Below are positions 48,504-57,189 of a DNA stretch of 64,000 bases, in pieces. Source of the DNA: Microbacterium sp. BH-3-3-3 (GTDB lineage: Bacteria; Actinomycetota; Actinomycetes; Actinomycetales; Microbacteriaceae); assembly GCF_007679045.1 (NCBI RefSeq), contig NZ_VEFS01000004.1:234314-298313 (forward strand). Reading direction: 5' to 3'. Each line of letters begins with the position of its first letter. Within the stretch, counting starts at the first letter, position 1. Position numbers and translations under genes: made by a program. A model generated the notes under the pieces. The model saw only the letters and a program-made list of their open reading frames with translations, did no database searches and was not told the DNA's origin.

Positions 48504-49199
48504 TCAGATGGTGCGGCGCACTTCGGTGAGCACGGCGGCGACGTACAGGCGCGTGTGCTCCTCGGCGGCGTCGGCGTCGGCGCGTCCGATGGCCTCGGCC
48601 GTGGCGACGTGGTTGTCGAGGGCGTCGGGGTTCGGGACCCCCGGGGTGAGCCCGTGCATCGCTCGTCCCTCGATCGCGGCGGCGATGGGGGCGCGGGCGG
48701 CGGCCAGCATGAGGTTGCCGCTCGAGATGAGGATGAGGTCGTGGAAGGCGATGTCGGCCGCGAGGTACTCGGGGGAGTTGCCGAGGCCGGCCGCACCGAG
48801 GCGGGCGAGCTCGTCGGCCAGACGCAGGATCTCGCCGCGCTGGATGTCGGTGGCGCGCCGAGCGCTCAGTCGGGCGGCGACGGGTTCGACCGCCGCGCGG
48901 AGCTCGGTGGTGTTGACGATCAGCTGGTCGCGCCGGCGACCTGCGAGCTGCCACCCGATGAGGCGGGTGTCGAGGGCGCTCCAGTGCTCGGGCTCGCGCA
49001 CGGTGAGTCCGACGCGGCGGCGCTGGGACAGGAGGCCCATCGCTTCGAGGGAGCGGACGGCCTCGCGCACGACGGTGCGCGAAACGGCGTACTCGGCCTC
49101 GAGGGCGGCGAGGGTCAGGACGGTACCGGGCGGCAGATCGCCGTCGACGATGCGGATGCCGATCGCGTCGACCAGCGAGCCGTGCATCGCTCGAGCCAT
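48504..49199 (-). CDS. gntR: GntR-family regulator (FCD subgroup), likely gluconate repressor
   Basis: 231 residues. N-terminal winged helix (LTLAALEAEYAVSRTVVREA, SLEAMGLLSQRRRVGLTV) and a C-terminal all-helical FCD ligand domain (DIAFHDLILISSGNLML, HVATAEAIGRADADAAEEHT, with metal-binding His/Asp). It is divergent from the sugar acid dehydrogenase genes across a palindromic operator and probably represses both directions until a gluconate-type ligand binds. Confidence 0.9.
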   Translation of the reverse strand: MARAMHGSLVDAIGIRIVDGDLPPGTVLTLAALEAEYAVSRTVVREAVRSLEAMGLLSQRRRVGLTVREPEHWSALDTRLIGWQLAGRRRDQLIVNTTELRAAVEPVAARLSARRATDIQRGEILRLADELARLGAAGLGNSPEYLAADIAFHDLILISSGNLMLAAARAPIAAAIEGRAMHGLTPGVPNPDALDNHVATAEAIGRADADAAEEHTRLYVAAVLTEVRRTI

Positions 49200-49215
49200 T
49201 ACCCCTCCTCGGGTC

Positions 49216-49262
49216 TTAGGTACGACCTTATCTTGGCAAAGATATGATTATTATGCAAAGAT
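49216..49262. promoter_or_regulatory. Operator region between gntR and the dehydrogenase genes
   Basis: TTAGGTACGACCTTA (49216-49230) has the GT-n3-AC core of FCD-type GntR sites. It abuts the dyad ATCTTGGCAAAGAT (49230-49243), with a further TGCAAAGAT half site (49254-49262). The region is AT-rich compared with its surroundings. Confidence 0.6.
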
Positions 49263-49339
49263 GCGACGACCGCTTCGCAGGGCGCAGGGCTGACGGCATT
49301 CCCGCAACGCGTCCGACGCCTCGAATCAACGGAGATCTC

Positions 49340-49417
49340 ATGGACGACTGGACTGACACACTCGACATTGCGCCCCAGCGCGCCCTGGCCGTCTTCGGCA
49401 TCGGGGCGCTGCTGTGA
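49340..49417 (+). CDS. 25-residue leader ORF before the SDR gene
   Basis: ATG 49340 has GGAG six bases upstream and the frame ends in TGA overlapping GTG 49414 of the next gene (GTGA). The peptide is acidic then hydrophobic (ALAVFGIGALL). A coupled leader would supply ribosomes to the SDR gene, which lacks its own binding site. No known family. Confidence 0.5.
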   Translation: MDDWTDTLDIAPQRALAVFGIGALL

Positions 49418-50193
49418 CGGGCTCGAACGCCGGCCTGTTCGACGTCTCCGATCGGCTCGCGCTCGTCACCGGCTCGTCGCGGGGCCTCGGCCGCGCGCTG
49501 GCCCTCACCCTCGCGCGCGGCGGCGCCCGCGTGATCGTGCACGGTCGGGACGCGGATGCCGTGGAGCGCACCCGCGCCGAGGCTGAGGAGCTGTCGGGTC
49601 GCCCCGCCCACGCCGTCGTGTTCGACGTCACGGATGCCGCGGCCGTCGAGGCCGCGATCGGGGGAGTCGTGGAGGCGGTCGGCGTGCCCGACATCCTCGT
49701 CAACAACGCCGGCGTCCAGCGCCGCGCGCCGATCCACGAGTTCGCGGTGTCGGACTGGGACGACATCGTCGCCGCCAACCTGTCGGGCGTCTTCTACGTC
49801 TCGCGTTTCGTCACCCCCGCGATGGTCGCGCGCGGCTCCGGCAAGGTCGTCAACGTCGCCTCGGTGCAGTCGCGCCTGGCGCGCCAGACGATCGCGCCGT
49901 ACTCGGCCACCAAGGGCGGCGTCGCGCAGCTGACCGCCGGCATGGCGGCCGACCTCGCCCGCCACGGCATCCAGGTCAACGCCCTCAGCCCGGGGTACTT
50001 CGCGACCGAGATGAACCGCGACCTCGTCGACGACCCCGAGTTCACCCGTTGGCTGACCCAGCGCACGCCGGCCGCCCGCTGGGGCGACTTCGACGAGCTG
50101 CGCGGGGCGCTGCTCTTCCTGGCATCCGACGCCTCGAGCTTCGTGTCGGGGCAGAACATCTTCGTCGACGGCGGAATGACGGCAGTCGTCTGA
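49414..50193 (+). CDS. idnO: SDR oxidoreductase, probable gluconate 5-dehydrogenase
   Basis: 259 residues, classical short-chain dehydrogenase: LALVTGSSRGLGRALAL (cofactor loop), LVNNAGVQRRAP, catalytic Ser in VNVASVQSRLARQTIAPYSA with Tyr and Lys in YSATKGG, and SPGYFATEMN. Interconversion of 5-ketogluconate and gluconate fits the neighbouring idonate-type dehydrogenase, gntK and gnd. Specificity within SDRs is not certain from sequence alone. Confidence 0.82.
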   Translation: MTGSNAGLFDVSDRLALVTGSSRGLGRALALTLARGGARVIVHGRDADAVERTRAEAEELSGRPAHAVVFDVTDAAAVEAAIGGVVEAVGVPDILVNNAGVQRRAPIHEFAVSDWDDIVAANLSGVFYVSRFVTPAMVARGSGKVVNVASVQSRLARQTIAPYSATKGGVAQLTAGMAADLARHGIQVNALSPGYFATEMNRDLVDDPEFTRWLTQRTPAARWGDFDELRGALLFLASDASSFVSGQNIFVDGGMTAVV

Positions 50194-50210
50194 TCGTGGA
50201 GGAGCACACC

Positions 50211-51212
50211 ATGAAATCGCTGCTGATCGAGTCGGCTCGCACCGCCGCCGTGCGCGAGGTCGCCGTCCCCGAGCCGGAGGAGGGCCAGGTCCGTCTGCGG
50301 GTCGCCTACGTCGGCATCTGTGGATCCGACCTGCACTACTTCTTCGACGGCGCCAACGGCGCGTTCGTGGTGCGCGAGCCGCTCGTGCCCGGGCACGAGC
50401 TCTCCGGCACGGTCGATCTCGACCCCTCAGGGGCGCTCGCTCCGGGAACGCCCGTGACCGTGCACCCCGCCCGGTTCGGCACGCCGCGCGAGGGCATCGA
50501 AGACGCTCCGCACCTGTGGCCCGGGGGCTCGTACCTCGGCAGTGCCTCCACCTGGCCGCACACCCAGGGCGCGGCATCCGAGTACCTGATCGTCGAGAGC
50601 GGCATGGTGCGCCCGCTGCCGACCGAGCTGCCGGTGCGTCGGGCCGTGCTCGCCGAGCCGCTCGCCGTCGCTCTGCACGCCCTCGGCAAGACGGGCCCGG
50701 TGGAGGGTCTCGAGGTGCTGGTCACCGGATCCGGGCCCATCGGCCTGATGGCCGTCGCCGCAGCCACCGCCGCCGGGGCGCGCGTCACCGCGACCGACGT
50801 GCTCGCGGGTCCTCTCGAACGCGCTCGGGCCCTTGGCGCCCAGGCGACGATCGACGTCTCGACCGAGGCCGTCGAGGCCGGTGCCTACGCGGTGGTCCTC
50901 GAATGCTCGGGCGTGCCCGTCTCGATCTCGACGGCCTTGAAGGCGGTGCGCGCGGGCGGCACGGTCGTGCAGGTCGGCATGCTGCCCGACGACGCGCGGC
51001 CCGTGAACCTCGCACCGTTCATCTCGAAGGAGGTGCGCTACTTCGGTGCCTTCCGCTTCCGCGACGAGATCGACGCGGCCGTGGAGCTGCTCGCGGCGAA
51101 CCCGGCGATCGAGAGGGCGATCACGCACGAGTTCGCGGTGACGGATGCCGACGAGGCCTTCGCCGTCGCGCGCGACTCCGAGCGGTCGGGCAAGGTCGTC
51201 TTCGCCCTCTGA
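50211..51212 (+). CDS. idnD: Zinc-dependent alcohol dehydrogenase family, probable L-idonate 5-dehydrogenase
   Basis: 333 residues, MDR fold. Catalytic zinc ligands in VGICGSDLHYFFDG and VPGHELSGTV; NAD domain VLVTGSGPIGLMAVAAATAA. The structural four-cysteine zinc loop is absent: the loop has GTPREGIEDAPHLWPGGSYL, as in L-idonate dehydrogenases. AGGAG precedes ATG 50211. Together with the SDR it would convert idonate to 5-ketogluconate and then gluconate. Confidence 0.85.
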   Translation: MKSLLIESARTAAVREVAVPEPEEGQVRLRVAYVGICGSDLHYFFDGANGAFVVREPLVPGHELSGTVDLDPSGALAPGTPVTVHPARFGTPREGIEDAPHLWPGGSYLGSASTWPHTQGAASEYLIVESGMVRPLPTELPVRRAVLAEPLAVALHALGKTGPVEGLEVLVTGSGPIGLMAVAAATAAGARVTATDVLAGPLERARALGAQATIDVSTEAVEAGAYAVVLECSGVPVSISTALKAVRAGGTVVQVGMLPDDARPVNLAPFISKEVRYFGAFRFRDEIDAAVELLAANPAIERAITHEFAVTDADEAFAVARDSERSGKVVFAL

Positions 51213-51218
51213 CTGATA

Positions 51219-51261
51219 CGACGAAGCGGAGCGGCCCTCGGGCCGCTCCGCTTCGTCGTTC
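51219..51261. terminator. Bidirectional terminator after idnD
   Basis: CGACGAAGCGGAGCGGCC and GGCCGCTCCGCTTCGTCG form a perfect 18-bp stem with a CTCG loop, followed by TTCTC. It separates idnD from the convergent dehydrogenase gene. Confidence 0.9.
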
Positions 51262-51278
51262 TCGGAGTGGTTCCGGCG

Positions 51279-52157
51279 TCAGGAGCTGCGTTCGGCGGTG
51301 AACCGGCGCGTCACGGCGATGTCGCGGTCGCCCAGGTCGCGCTCGACGATCTCGTCGAAGGCGGCGCGCAGCGCGGGCAGTAGAGCGGGCAACGTCGAGG
51401 TGGCCTCGGCGATGTCGGCGGCGAAGCGCAGGTCTTTCACCATGTACGAGGCGACGCCGCTGGGGGAGTCGTCGCCGGTGACGAGCTTCTCGCGTCGGCT
51501 CTGCAGCAGATTCGACCCGGCGTACCCGCCGCCGAGCAGCTCCCAGAGGGCGGCGGGGTCGACGCCGGATCGCGCGGCCAGCTCGGTCGCCTCGCCCAGC
51601 GCGAGGATCGTCGCCGCCACCACCATCTGGTTGCAGGCCTTCGCCACCTCGCCCGCGCCGAGGGGCCCGAGCCGCACGGGGGTGCCGCACGGGGCGAGCA
51701 GGGCGGCCGCCCGATCGGTGTCGGCCTCGTCGCCGCCGAGCATGATCGACAGGGTCCCGGCCTTCGCGCCGTCTTCGCCGCCCGACACGGGGCAGTCCAC
51801 GATCCGGATGCCGTCGGGCAGCCGATCGGCGAGCTCTCGGACGCCGACGGGCGACGACGTCGACCCGATCAGGAGCAGGAAGTCCCGTCCGCCGACGCCG
51901 GCGAGCAGCCCGTCGGGGCCGTCGAGGTGCTCTTCGAGCTGGGGGAGATCGGGGAGCATCACCAGCACGGCATCCGTCGCCTCCGCCAGCTCGCGGGCGG
52001 TGGGAGCCCAGACGGCTCCGGCTCCGGTGAGACCGGGTCTCTCTCGCCGCGCGTGAACGGTGAGGGATCCGCGGGCGGAGAGCAGGTGCGAGGCCATCGG
52101 CTCGCCCATGGCGCCGAGGCCCCACACGCCGAGTCGCACGTCATCGAGCGTTGTCAT
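51279..52157 (-). CDS. NAD(P)-dependent beta-hydroxyacid dehydrogenase family protein
   Basis: 292 residues related to 3-hydroxyisobutyrate and tartronate semialdehyde reductases. N-terminal Rossmann motif (VWGLGAMGEPMASHLL), substrate-binding DCPVSGGEDGAKAGTLSIM and the catalytic Lys helix GEVAKACNQMVVA. It is divergent from the D-hydroxyacid dehydrogenase gene over a shared operator, so it belongs to the IclR-controlled cluster. The exact substrate is unknown. Confidence 0.9.
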   Translation of the reverse strand: MTTLDDVRLGVWGLGAMGEPMASHLLSARGSLTVHARRERPGLTGAGAVWAPTARELAEATDAVLVMLPDLPQLEEHLDGPDGLLAGVGGRDFLLLIGSTSSPVGVRELADRLPDGIRIVDCPVSGGEDGAKAGTLSIMLGGDEADTDRAAALLAPCGTPVRLGPLGAGEVAKACNQMVVAATILALGEATELAARSGVDPAALWELLGGGYAGSNLLQSRREKLVTGDDSPSGVASYMVKDLRFAADIAEATSTLPALLPALRAAFDEIVERDLGDRDIAVTRRFTAERSS

Positions 52158-52194
52158 GAACCGATCCTACCGGCTGGACAACAGGTTGTACAGG

Positions 52195-52210
52195 GTTCAA
52201 TATGGTGAAC
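52195..52210. promoter_or_regulatory. Probable IclR operator, site 1
   Basis: GTTCAATATGGTGAAC is a 16-bp near-palindrome in the 99-bp divergent gap. It matches site 2 (54419-54434). ACAGGTTGTACAG just upstream is a second weak dyad. Confidence 0.6.
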
Positions 52211-52256
52211 AGAGTTCGAAAGAGACCGTCGCGGTCCACCCGCGGCGGCGAAGGGA

Positions 52257-53321
52257 ATGACGACGATGTCGACACGGTCCAGTCTTCGCGCGGTGGTCGC
52301 GGTGCCCCTGAAAGAAGAGCACTGCCGGCTCATCGAACGCCTCGAGCCGCGTCTCGAGCTCGTGCGCGATCCTTCGCTCACGCACCCGATGCGCGGACCG
52401 GCCGACTGGTCGGGCGACCCGGACCACGAGCGTACCGCCGAACAGCAGCGGGCCTTCGACGAGATGGTCGATTCCGCGGAGGCGCTCTTCGGCATCCCCG
52501 ACGTCGACCCCGCCGCCCTCGCCCGCACGGTCGCGGCGAACCCGCGTCTGCGCTGGGTGATGACGACCGCCGCCGGAGGCGGGGGACAGGTCAAGGCCGC
52601 CGATCTCGACCGCGAGGCCCTCGATCGCGTCACCTTCACCACCAGCGCGGGCGTGCACGGCGGCCCCCTCGCCGAGTTCGCGGTCTTCGGGGTGATGGCC
52701 GGGGCCAAGGGCCTGCCTCGCCTCGCGCGCGACCAGGCCGAGAAGCACTGGAGCGAACGCTGGGAGATGCGCCAGGTCGACGAGATGACCGTGCTCGTGG
52801 TCGGCCTCGGCGGAATCGGCGCCGAGTGCGCCCGACGCTTCCACGCCCTGGGTGCCGAGGTGTGGGGGACCACCCGCAGTGGAGCCCCCGTCGAGGGGGT
52901 CGACCGACTCGTTCCGCTCGACGACCTCGTCGCGGCCGTCGCCGAGGTGGACGCCATCGTCGTCACCCTCCCCGGCACGGACCAGACGCACCACCTCATC
53001 GGCGCCGACGTGCTCGCCGCGGTGAAGCCCGGCGTCATCCTCGCCAGCGTGGGGCGGGGCACCGTGATCGACGAAGAAGCCCTGCTCGCCGCCCTCGACG
53101 ACGGCCGGGTGTCGTTCGCCGCGCTCGACGTGTTCGAGGTGGAGCCCCTTCCCGAGGATTCGCCGCTGTGGCGGCATCCGTCGGTCCTGGTGAGCCCGCA
53201 CACCGCCGCGCTCAGCAGTAAAGAAGAGGAGCGCATCGCCCGCCGCTTCGCGGAGAACGCCACGCGCCTGCTCGACGGCGAGCCGATGCGAGCGGTTGTC
53301 GATACGGTCGAGTTCTACTGA
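52257..53321 (+). CDS. D-isomer-specific 2-hydroxyacid dehydrogenase
   Basis: 354 residues. NAD fold VVGLGGIGAECARRFHALG, then catalytic Arg in ASVGRGTVIDEEALL, Glu in DVFEVEPLPEDSPLW and His in LVSPHTAALS. Expected to reduce a 2-keto acid or oxidise a D-2-hydroxyacid. ATG 52257 follows GGCGAAGGGA; ATG 52266 is three codons later. It lies between the two IclR sites, 41 bases ahead of the regulator gene. Confidence 0.92.
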   Translation: MTTMSTRSSLRAVVAVPLKEEHCRLIERLEPRLELVRDPSLTHPMRGPADWSGDPDHERTAEQQRAFDEMVDSAEALFGIPDVDPAALARTVAANPRLRWVMTTAAGGGGQVKAADLDREALDRVTFTTSAGVHGGPLAEFAVFGVMAGAKGLPRLARDQAEKHWSERWEMRQVDEMTVLVVGLGGIGAECARRFHALGAEVWGTTRSGAPVEGVDRLVPLDDLVAAVAEVDAIVVTLPGTDQTHHLIGADVLAAVKPGVILASVGRGTVIDEEALLAALDDGRVSFAALDVFEVEPLPEDSPLWRHPSVLVSPHTAALSSKEEERIARRFAENATRLLDGEPMRAVVDTVEFY

Positions 53322-53362
53322 GGTGTCGCGACCTGTGACGCCGGCAAGATGAGGGGGCCGCG

Positions 53363-54157
53363 GTGAGCGACGACGACGTGAGCGAGATCGCGCGTGATCC
53401 GGCACCGGCCGTGGGGCGCAGCATCCGACTCCTGGGTCTGCTCGCCGAGGCGGGGCGCACCCTGACCCTCACCGAGCTCGCCGCGGGCCTGGGCCTGGCG
53501 AAGTCGTCGACGGCGAACATCTGCCTCTCGCTCGAAGCGGCGCGCATGATCGAGCGCGTCCCCCTCGGCTACCGTCTCGGCATCCGCACCGCCGAACTCG
53601 GCGGCGCCTTCGCCGCGCAGTTCAATCAGGTGCGCGAGTTCTACGCCGTGTGCGAGTCGTCGCCGGTGCTCGCGGCCGAGCTCGTGCAGGTCGCGGTGCT
53701 CGATGACGCCGACGCCCTCTACCTCGCCCGCTACGAGGGGTCTCGATCGATCCGCATGGGCACGCCCCTCGGCTCGCGCCTCCCCGCGGCGCTCTCGGCG
53801 ACGGGCCGGGCGCTGCTGATGACGCGCACCGACGACGACGTGCGGGCTCTCCTCACGCGCGGCCGCCCGCTGCCCAAGCTCACCGACCACAGCACCCTCG
53901 ACGTCGATGCGGTGATCGCCAAGATCGCCGCCTCGCGCGAGCGCGGCTGGTCGGTCGACGAAGAGGAGTCGTTCCGCGGCATCGTGGGCGTCGCCGTCCC
54001 TCTCGAGGGGTGGGCGCCCGGCGACCCGCAGCTGGCTCTGGGCGTGGGTCTTCCGGTGGCGGATGCCACGCCCGAGCGCATCGCGCGCGTCGGCGCCGCG
54101 CTGCGCGAGGCCGCCGCGGCGCTGACCAACCCGTTCAGCGCGTCCCGCGGTCGCTGA
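53363..54157 (+). CDS. IclR-family transcriptional regulator
   Basis: 264 residues. N-terminal winged helix (SIRLLGLLAEAGRTLTLTEL, AGLGLAKSSTANICLSLEAA) and the IclR effector domain (LYLARYEGSRSIRMGTPLGS, LPAALSATGRALLM, ERGWSVDEEESFRGIVGVAV). Likely controls the flanking dehydrogenases, MFS transporter and FAH hydrolase through the GTTCAA-type palindromes. Confidence 0.92.
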   Translation: MSDDDVSEIARDPAPAVGRSIRLLGLLAEAGRTLTLTELAAGLGLAKSSTANICLSLEAARMIERVPLGYRLGIRTAELGGAFAAQFNQVREFYAVCESSPVLAAELVQVAVLDDADALYLARYEGSRSIRMGTPLGSRLPAALSATGRALLMTRTDDDVRALLTRGRPLPKLTDHSTLDVDAVIAKIAASRERGWSVDEEESFRGIVGVAVPLEGWAPGDPQLALGVGLPVADATPERIARVGAALREAAAALTNPFSASRGR

Positions 54158-54317
54158 CCCGACGCGGGCCGACCGCTCCGCTCGGCGCGGGCGCTGACCT
54201 GCGTCGCCGGCCAACCCGTCAGCCCGTCTCGCCTTCGTCGACCCGCCGCGCCGCCGATCTGCTCGATGCGCTCGGCCCCGCCGTACGCGCGGATTGGTCT
54301 CTGCGCTGCGCCTCCGG

Positions 54318-54386
54318 GGTTCGGGGCGGATTCCGTCGTTCGGGGCGGAGAATCTCCGCCCCGAACGACGAATCACGCCCCAAACC
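54318..54386. repeat. Long palindrome downstream of the IclR gene
   Basis: CGTCGTTCGGGGCGGAGA (54334-54351) and TCTCCGCCCCGAACGACG (54353-54370) are perfectly complementary with a one-base centre, and the symmetry extends imperfectly outward (GGGGCGGATT with AATCACGCCCC). It may terminate iclR or be a mobile palindromic repeat. The rest of 54158-54418 shows no gene. Confidence 0.75.
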
Positions 54387-54418
54387 CGCGGGCCCGGGCA
54401 CGGTGTCGTTCGGATCCT

Positions 54419-54434
54419 GTTCAACATATTGAAC
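54419..54434. promoter_or_regulatory. Probable IclR operator, site 2
   Basis: GTTCAACATATTGAAC, a 16-bp palindrome with one mismatched pair at the centre, 65 bases upstream of the MFS gene start. GGTACAG follows, as ACAGGTTGTACAG accompanies site 1. Confidence 0.65.
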
Positions 54435-54498
54435 TCCGTCCACTCAGTTGGTACAGTCGGCCCAGTCGCAAGACCCCAGCCGATCGAAGGAGATGGCC

Positions 54499-55908
54499 GT
54501 GACCACTTCATCCACCACGACGACGCAGCCGACGGATGACCCCGAATACGCAGCGAACCTCCGCCGCGCCACGCTCGCCTCGAGCATCGGCAGCGCGCTC
54601 GAGTACTTCGACTTCGCGCTCTACGGCCTCTCGACGGCCCTGATCTTCAACGTCCTGTTCTTCTCGCAGGACGACCCCGCCCTCGCCACGGTCGCGGCCT
54701 TCGCGACCTACGGCGTGGGCTTCCTCGCCCGTCCCTTCGGCGGTCTGTTCTTCGGCGTCCTCGGCGACAAGCTCGGCCGTAAGTGGGTGCTGGTCATCAC
54801 GATCCTGTTGATGGGCGGAGCGTCCACGGCGATCGGCCTGCTGCCGACGTACGAGGCGGTCGGCGTCCTCGCGCCGATCCTCCTCGTGATCATGCGTCTG
54901 CTGCAGGGCTTCGGCGCCGGCGCCGAGCAGGCCGGGGCCACGGTCCTGATGGCCGAGTACGCCCCGGTCAAGCGCCGCGGCTTCTTCTCGGCCCTGCCCT
55001 TCATCGGCATCCAGGCGGGAACCCTCCTGGCGGCGGTCGTCTTCAGCCTCATCTCGCTGCTGCCCGAAGACCAGCTGCTCAGCTGGGGCTGGCGCGTGCC
55101 GTTCCTGGCCTCGTTCGTGCTGATCCTGCTCGCGCTGTTCATCCGCATGCGCCTGCGTGAGACGCCGACCTTCATCGAGCTCGAGAAGCACGATCAGATC
55201 GCCGAGCGCCCGATCCGCGACATCTTCACGCGGGGTCTGCCGGGCATCATCGTCGGCATCGGCCTGCGCATGGCCGAGAACGGCGGGTCGTACATGTTCA
55301 ACACGCTCGCGCTGACCTTCTTCGTCGCCTCGGTCGGCGGCCAGGCCGACCGCAGCCTGCTCACCTGGGGTGTCACCCTCGGCTCGCTCATCGGCGTCTT
55401 CTCGGTCCCGCTCTCGGGTGCCCTGTCCGACCGCATGGGGCGCCGCACGGTCTACCGCATGGGCGCGGTGTTCATGCTGGTCTTCACCTTCCCGGCCTGG
55501 TGGCTGATCTCGCTCGGCAGCTACCCGATCACCATCGCGGTCATCGCGATCGGCATCGGCGTCGCCGTCAACTCGATGCTCGGACCCCAGTGCGCGATGC
55601 TCCCCGAGCTCTTCGGCAACCGTCACCGCTACCTCGGTGTCGCGATGGCCCGTGAGATCTCCGCGGTGCTCGCCGGTGGCCTCGCCGGAGTCCTGGGCGC
55701 GTACATCATCGCCGTGAGCGGGGCGAACTGGCTGCTGCTGGCGATCTACATGGGCACCCTGGCTCTCATCACCACCGCATCGACCTTCCTCGTGCCCGAG
55801 ACGCTGCGCCGCGACCTCACGCGCACCGACGATGCGATCAAGGTTTCGCGCGAAGAAGCCGGCGAGGGCGTGGATGCCACGACCGTGACCGTCCGGACGA
55901 TCCGGTGA
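54499..55908 (+). CDS. MFS transporter of the metabolite:H+ symporter type
   Basis: 469 residues, twelve spans. MHS-family signatures: SSIGSALEYFDFALYGLSTA at TM1, ATYGVGFLARPFGGLFFGVL, GDKLGRKWVLVITILLMG and LQGFGAGAEQAGATVLMAEY. Substrates of this family are carboxylates such as citrate, shikimate or aromatic acids; here the acid degraded by the neighbouring enzymes is expected. GTG 54499 has AAGGAG six bases upstream; ATG 54493 abuts it too closely. Site 2 lies upstream. Confidence 0.92.
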   Translation: MTTSSTTTTQPTDDPEYAANLRRATLASSIGSALEYFDFALYGLSTALIFNVLFFSQDDPALATVAAFATYGVGFLARPFGGLFFGVLGDKLGRKWVLVITILLMGGASTAIGLLPTYEAVGVLAPILLVIMRLLQGFGAGAEQAGATVLMAEYAPVKRRGFFSALPFIGIQAGTLLAAVVFSLISLLPEDQLLSWGWRVPFLASFVLILLALFIRMRLRETPTFIELEKHDQIAERPIRDIFTRGLPGIIVGIGLRMAENGGSYMFNTLALTFFVASVGGQADRSLLTWGVTLGSLIGVFSVPLSGALSDRMGRRTVYRMGAVFMLVFTFPAWWLISLGSYPITIAVIAIGIGVAVNSMLGPQCAMLPELFGNRHRYLGVAMAREISAVLAGGLAGVLGAYIIAVSGANWLLLAIYMGTLALITTASTFLVPETLRRDLTRTDDAIKVSREEAGEGVDATTVTVRTIR

Positions 55909-56012
55909 CGCGCGACGAGCGGGGGAGCGTCGGCAGCCTGGTGGGGGCGCCGGCGCTCCCCGCGGAATCCTCGACGGGGGTCCGCGCTGAGGCCTCCGAG
56001 GCGGTGCGCTGA
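55905..56012 (+). CDS. Possible 35-residue ORF between the MFS and FAH genes
   Basis: GTG 55905 overlaps the MFS stop and TGA 56010-56012 overlaps the ATG of the FAH gene. The Gly/Ala/Ser-rich peptide has no recognisable domain. It would carry ribosomes through the 103-base gap. Could be chance. Confidence 0.3.
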   Translation: MTRDERGSVGSLVGAPALPAESSTGVRAEASEAVR

Positions 56013-56746
56013 TGCGGATCGCCCGGTTGATGACGGCGAACGGTCCGCGCACGGTCCGCGTCGAGGGCACGACCTTCGTCCCGATCGGTGACCCCTTCGC
56101 CGCGTTCGAGGCGGGTGTCATCCCCGCCGACGAGGGTGACGCGATCACGGGGGTCCTCTTGGCCCCGTGCGTGCCCACGGTCGTCGTCGGCATCGCGCAG
56201 AACGGACCGGACCACGCCTCTCCCGTGCAGGCGTGGCTGAAGAGTCCGCGCACGGTCACGGCATCCGGAGCCCCCGTCCGACTGCGCCGGGACGCCGGCG
56301 TGACGGTGGCCGAGGCGGAGGTGGCGGTGGTGATCGGTCGCGACACGACGGGTCTCACCGTCGAGACGGCGCACGAGTACGTCCTCGGCATCACCGCGGT
56401 GAACGATCTGTCGAGCCCCGATCGCGCCGCGTTCGATCCCCGCAACTTCGAGTCGAAGTCCGGGCAGGGGTACACCCCGCTCGGGCCCCTGATAGACGCC
56501 GCGCTCTCGATCGACGACGATCTGCCGATGCGGCTGTCGGCCGACGGCGAGGTGCGTGCCGAGACGTCGTCGAACCGCCTGCCGATGTCGCTGCGCGAGT
56601 GCCTCGCCTACGTCGCGGGCTGGACCACGCTGGGGTCGGGCGACGTCGTGATGATGGGGGCGCCGTTCTCGCAGGCGCCGGTCCGTCCGGGGGAGACGGT
56701 GGAGGTCGTCGTCGCGGGCCTGCGGCTCACGACGCCGACGTCGTAG
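56012..56746 (+). CDS. Fumarylacetoacetate hydrolase family protein
   Basis: 244 residues. Members hydrolyse or decarboxylate 2-keto acids with Mg/Mn. The metal-binding and active-site pattern is present: VVGIAQNGPDHASPVQAWL, VTVAEAEVAVVIGRDTTGL (E-x-E), ITAVNDLSSPDRAAFD and ESKSGQGYTPLGPLI, with GDVVMMGAPFSQAPVRPGET near the end. Last gene of the IclR cluster; a degradative step on a keto acid is likely. Confidence 0.9.
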   Translation: MRIARLMTANGPRTVRVEGTTFVPIGDPFAAFEAGVIPADEGDAITGVLLAPCVPTVVVGIAQNGPDHASPVQAWLKSPRTVTASGAPVRLRRDAGVTVAEAEVAVVIGRDTTGLTVETAHEYVLGITAVNDLSSPDRAAFDPRNFESKSGQGYTPLGPLIDAALSIDDDLPMRLSADGEVRAETSSNRLPMSLRECLAYVAGWTTLGSGDVVMMGAPFSQAPVRPGETVEVVVAGLRLTTPTS

Positions 56747-56758
56747 GGCGGCGGTGCG

Positions 56759-56884
56759 TCAGTGCTTCTTGTAGGACGCGTTGCGGCCGAGCGAGAAGAG
56801 GGCCCCGATCGCGCCGATGCCGCCGATGGTCGCGATGCCGCCGATGACCCAGAGCACGACGTGAGAGAAGAAGCCGCTGTCCAT
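56759..56884 (-). CDS. 41-residue small membrane protein
   Basis: ATG 56884 has GGAGG six bases upstream on the minus strand. One hydrophobic, Gly/Ile-rich helix (VVLWVIGGIATIGGIGAIGA, continuing LFSLG) is followed by a basic tail RNASYKKH. It is too regular and too well signalled to be chance. Function unknown. Convergent with the FAH gene, 12 bases away. Confidence 0.75.
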   Translation of the reverse strand: MDSGFFSHVVLWVIGGIATIGGIGAIGALFSLGRNASYKKH

Positions 56885-57189
56885 GATGATCCTCCGGGTC
56901 GGTGTGGCTCTTCGATCCTACCGGCGGTCGGGGACTGCTCCGGACTCCTGCCGCCTCGTGCCTCCTCGGCCGGGTCGTGAGCGGCGCGTCGCACTGGTAG
57001 ACTTCCCGGGAACTTCGGCGAGGGATGCATCCTCGGGCGCCCACGGGTGCACAGGGCATCCGTGATCGACGCAGTGAAGCAGGCTCCCGGCTTTCCTCAC
57101 GCGCTCGCGTTCGAGTCGAATCCAGACCACACAGGTGCGGACCATGTCCGCTCACAAGCTGCGGGACACGAGCCCGCGAGGAGAACATC

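Noticed and set aside
57000..57189. Ribosomal-protein autoregulatory leader before rplY
   Set aside because: A leader-length gap exists, but I could not draw a convincing conserved structure.
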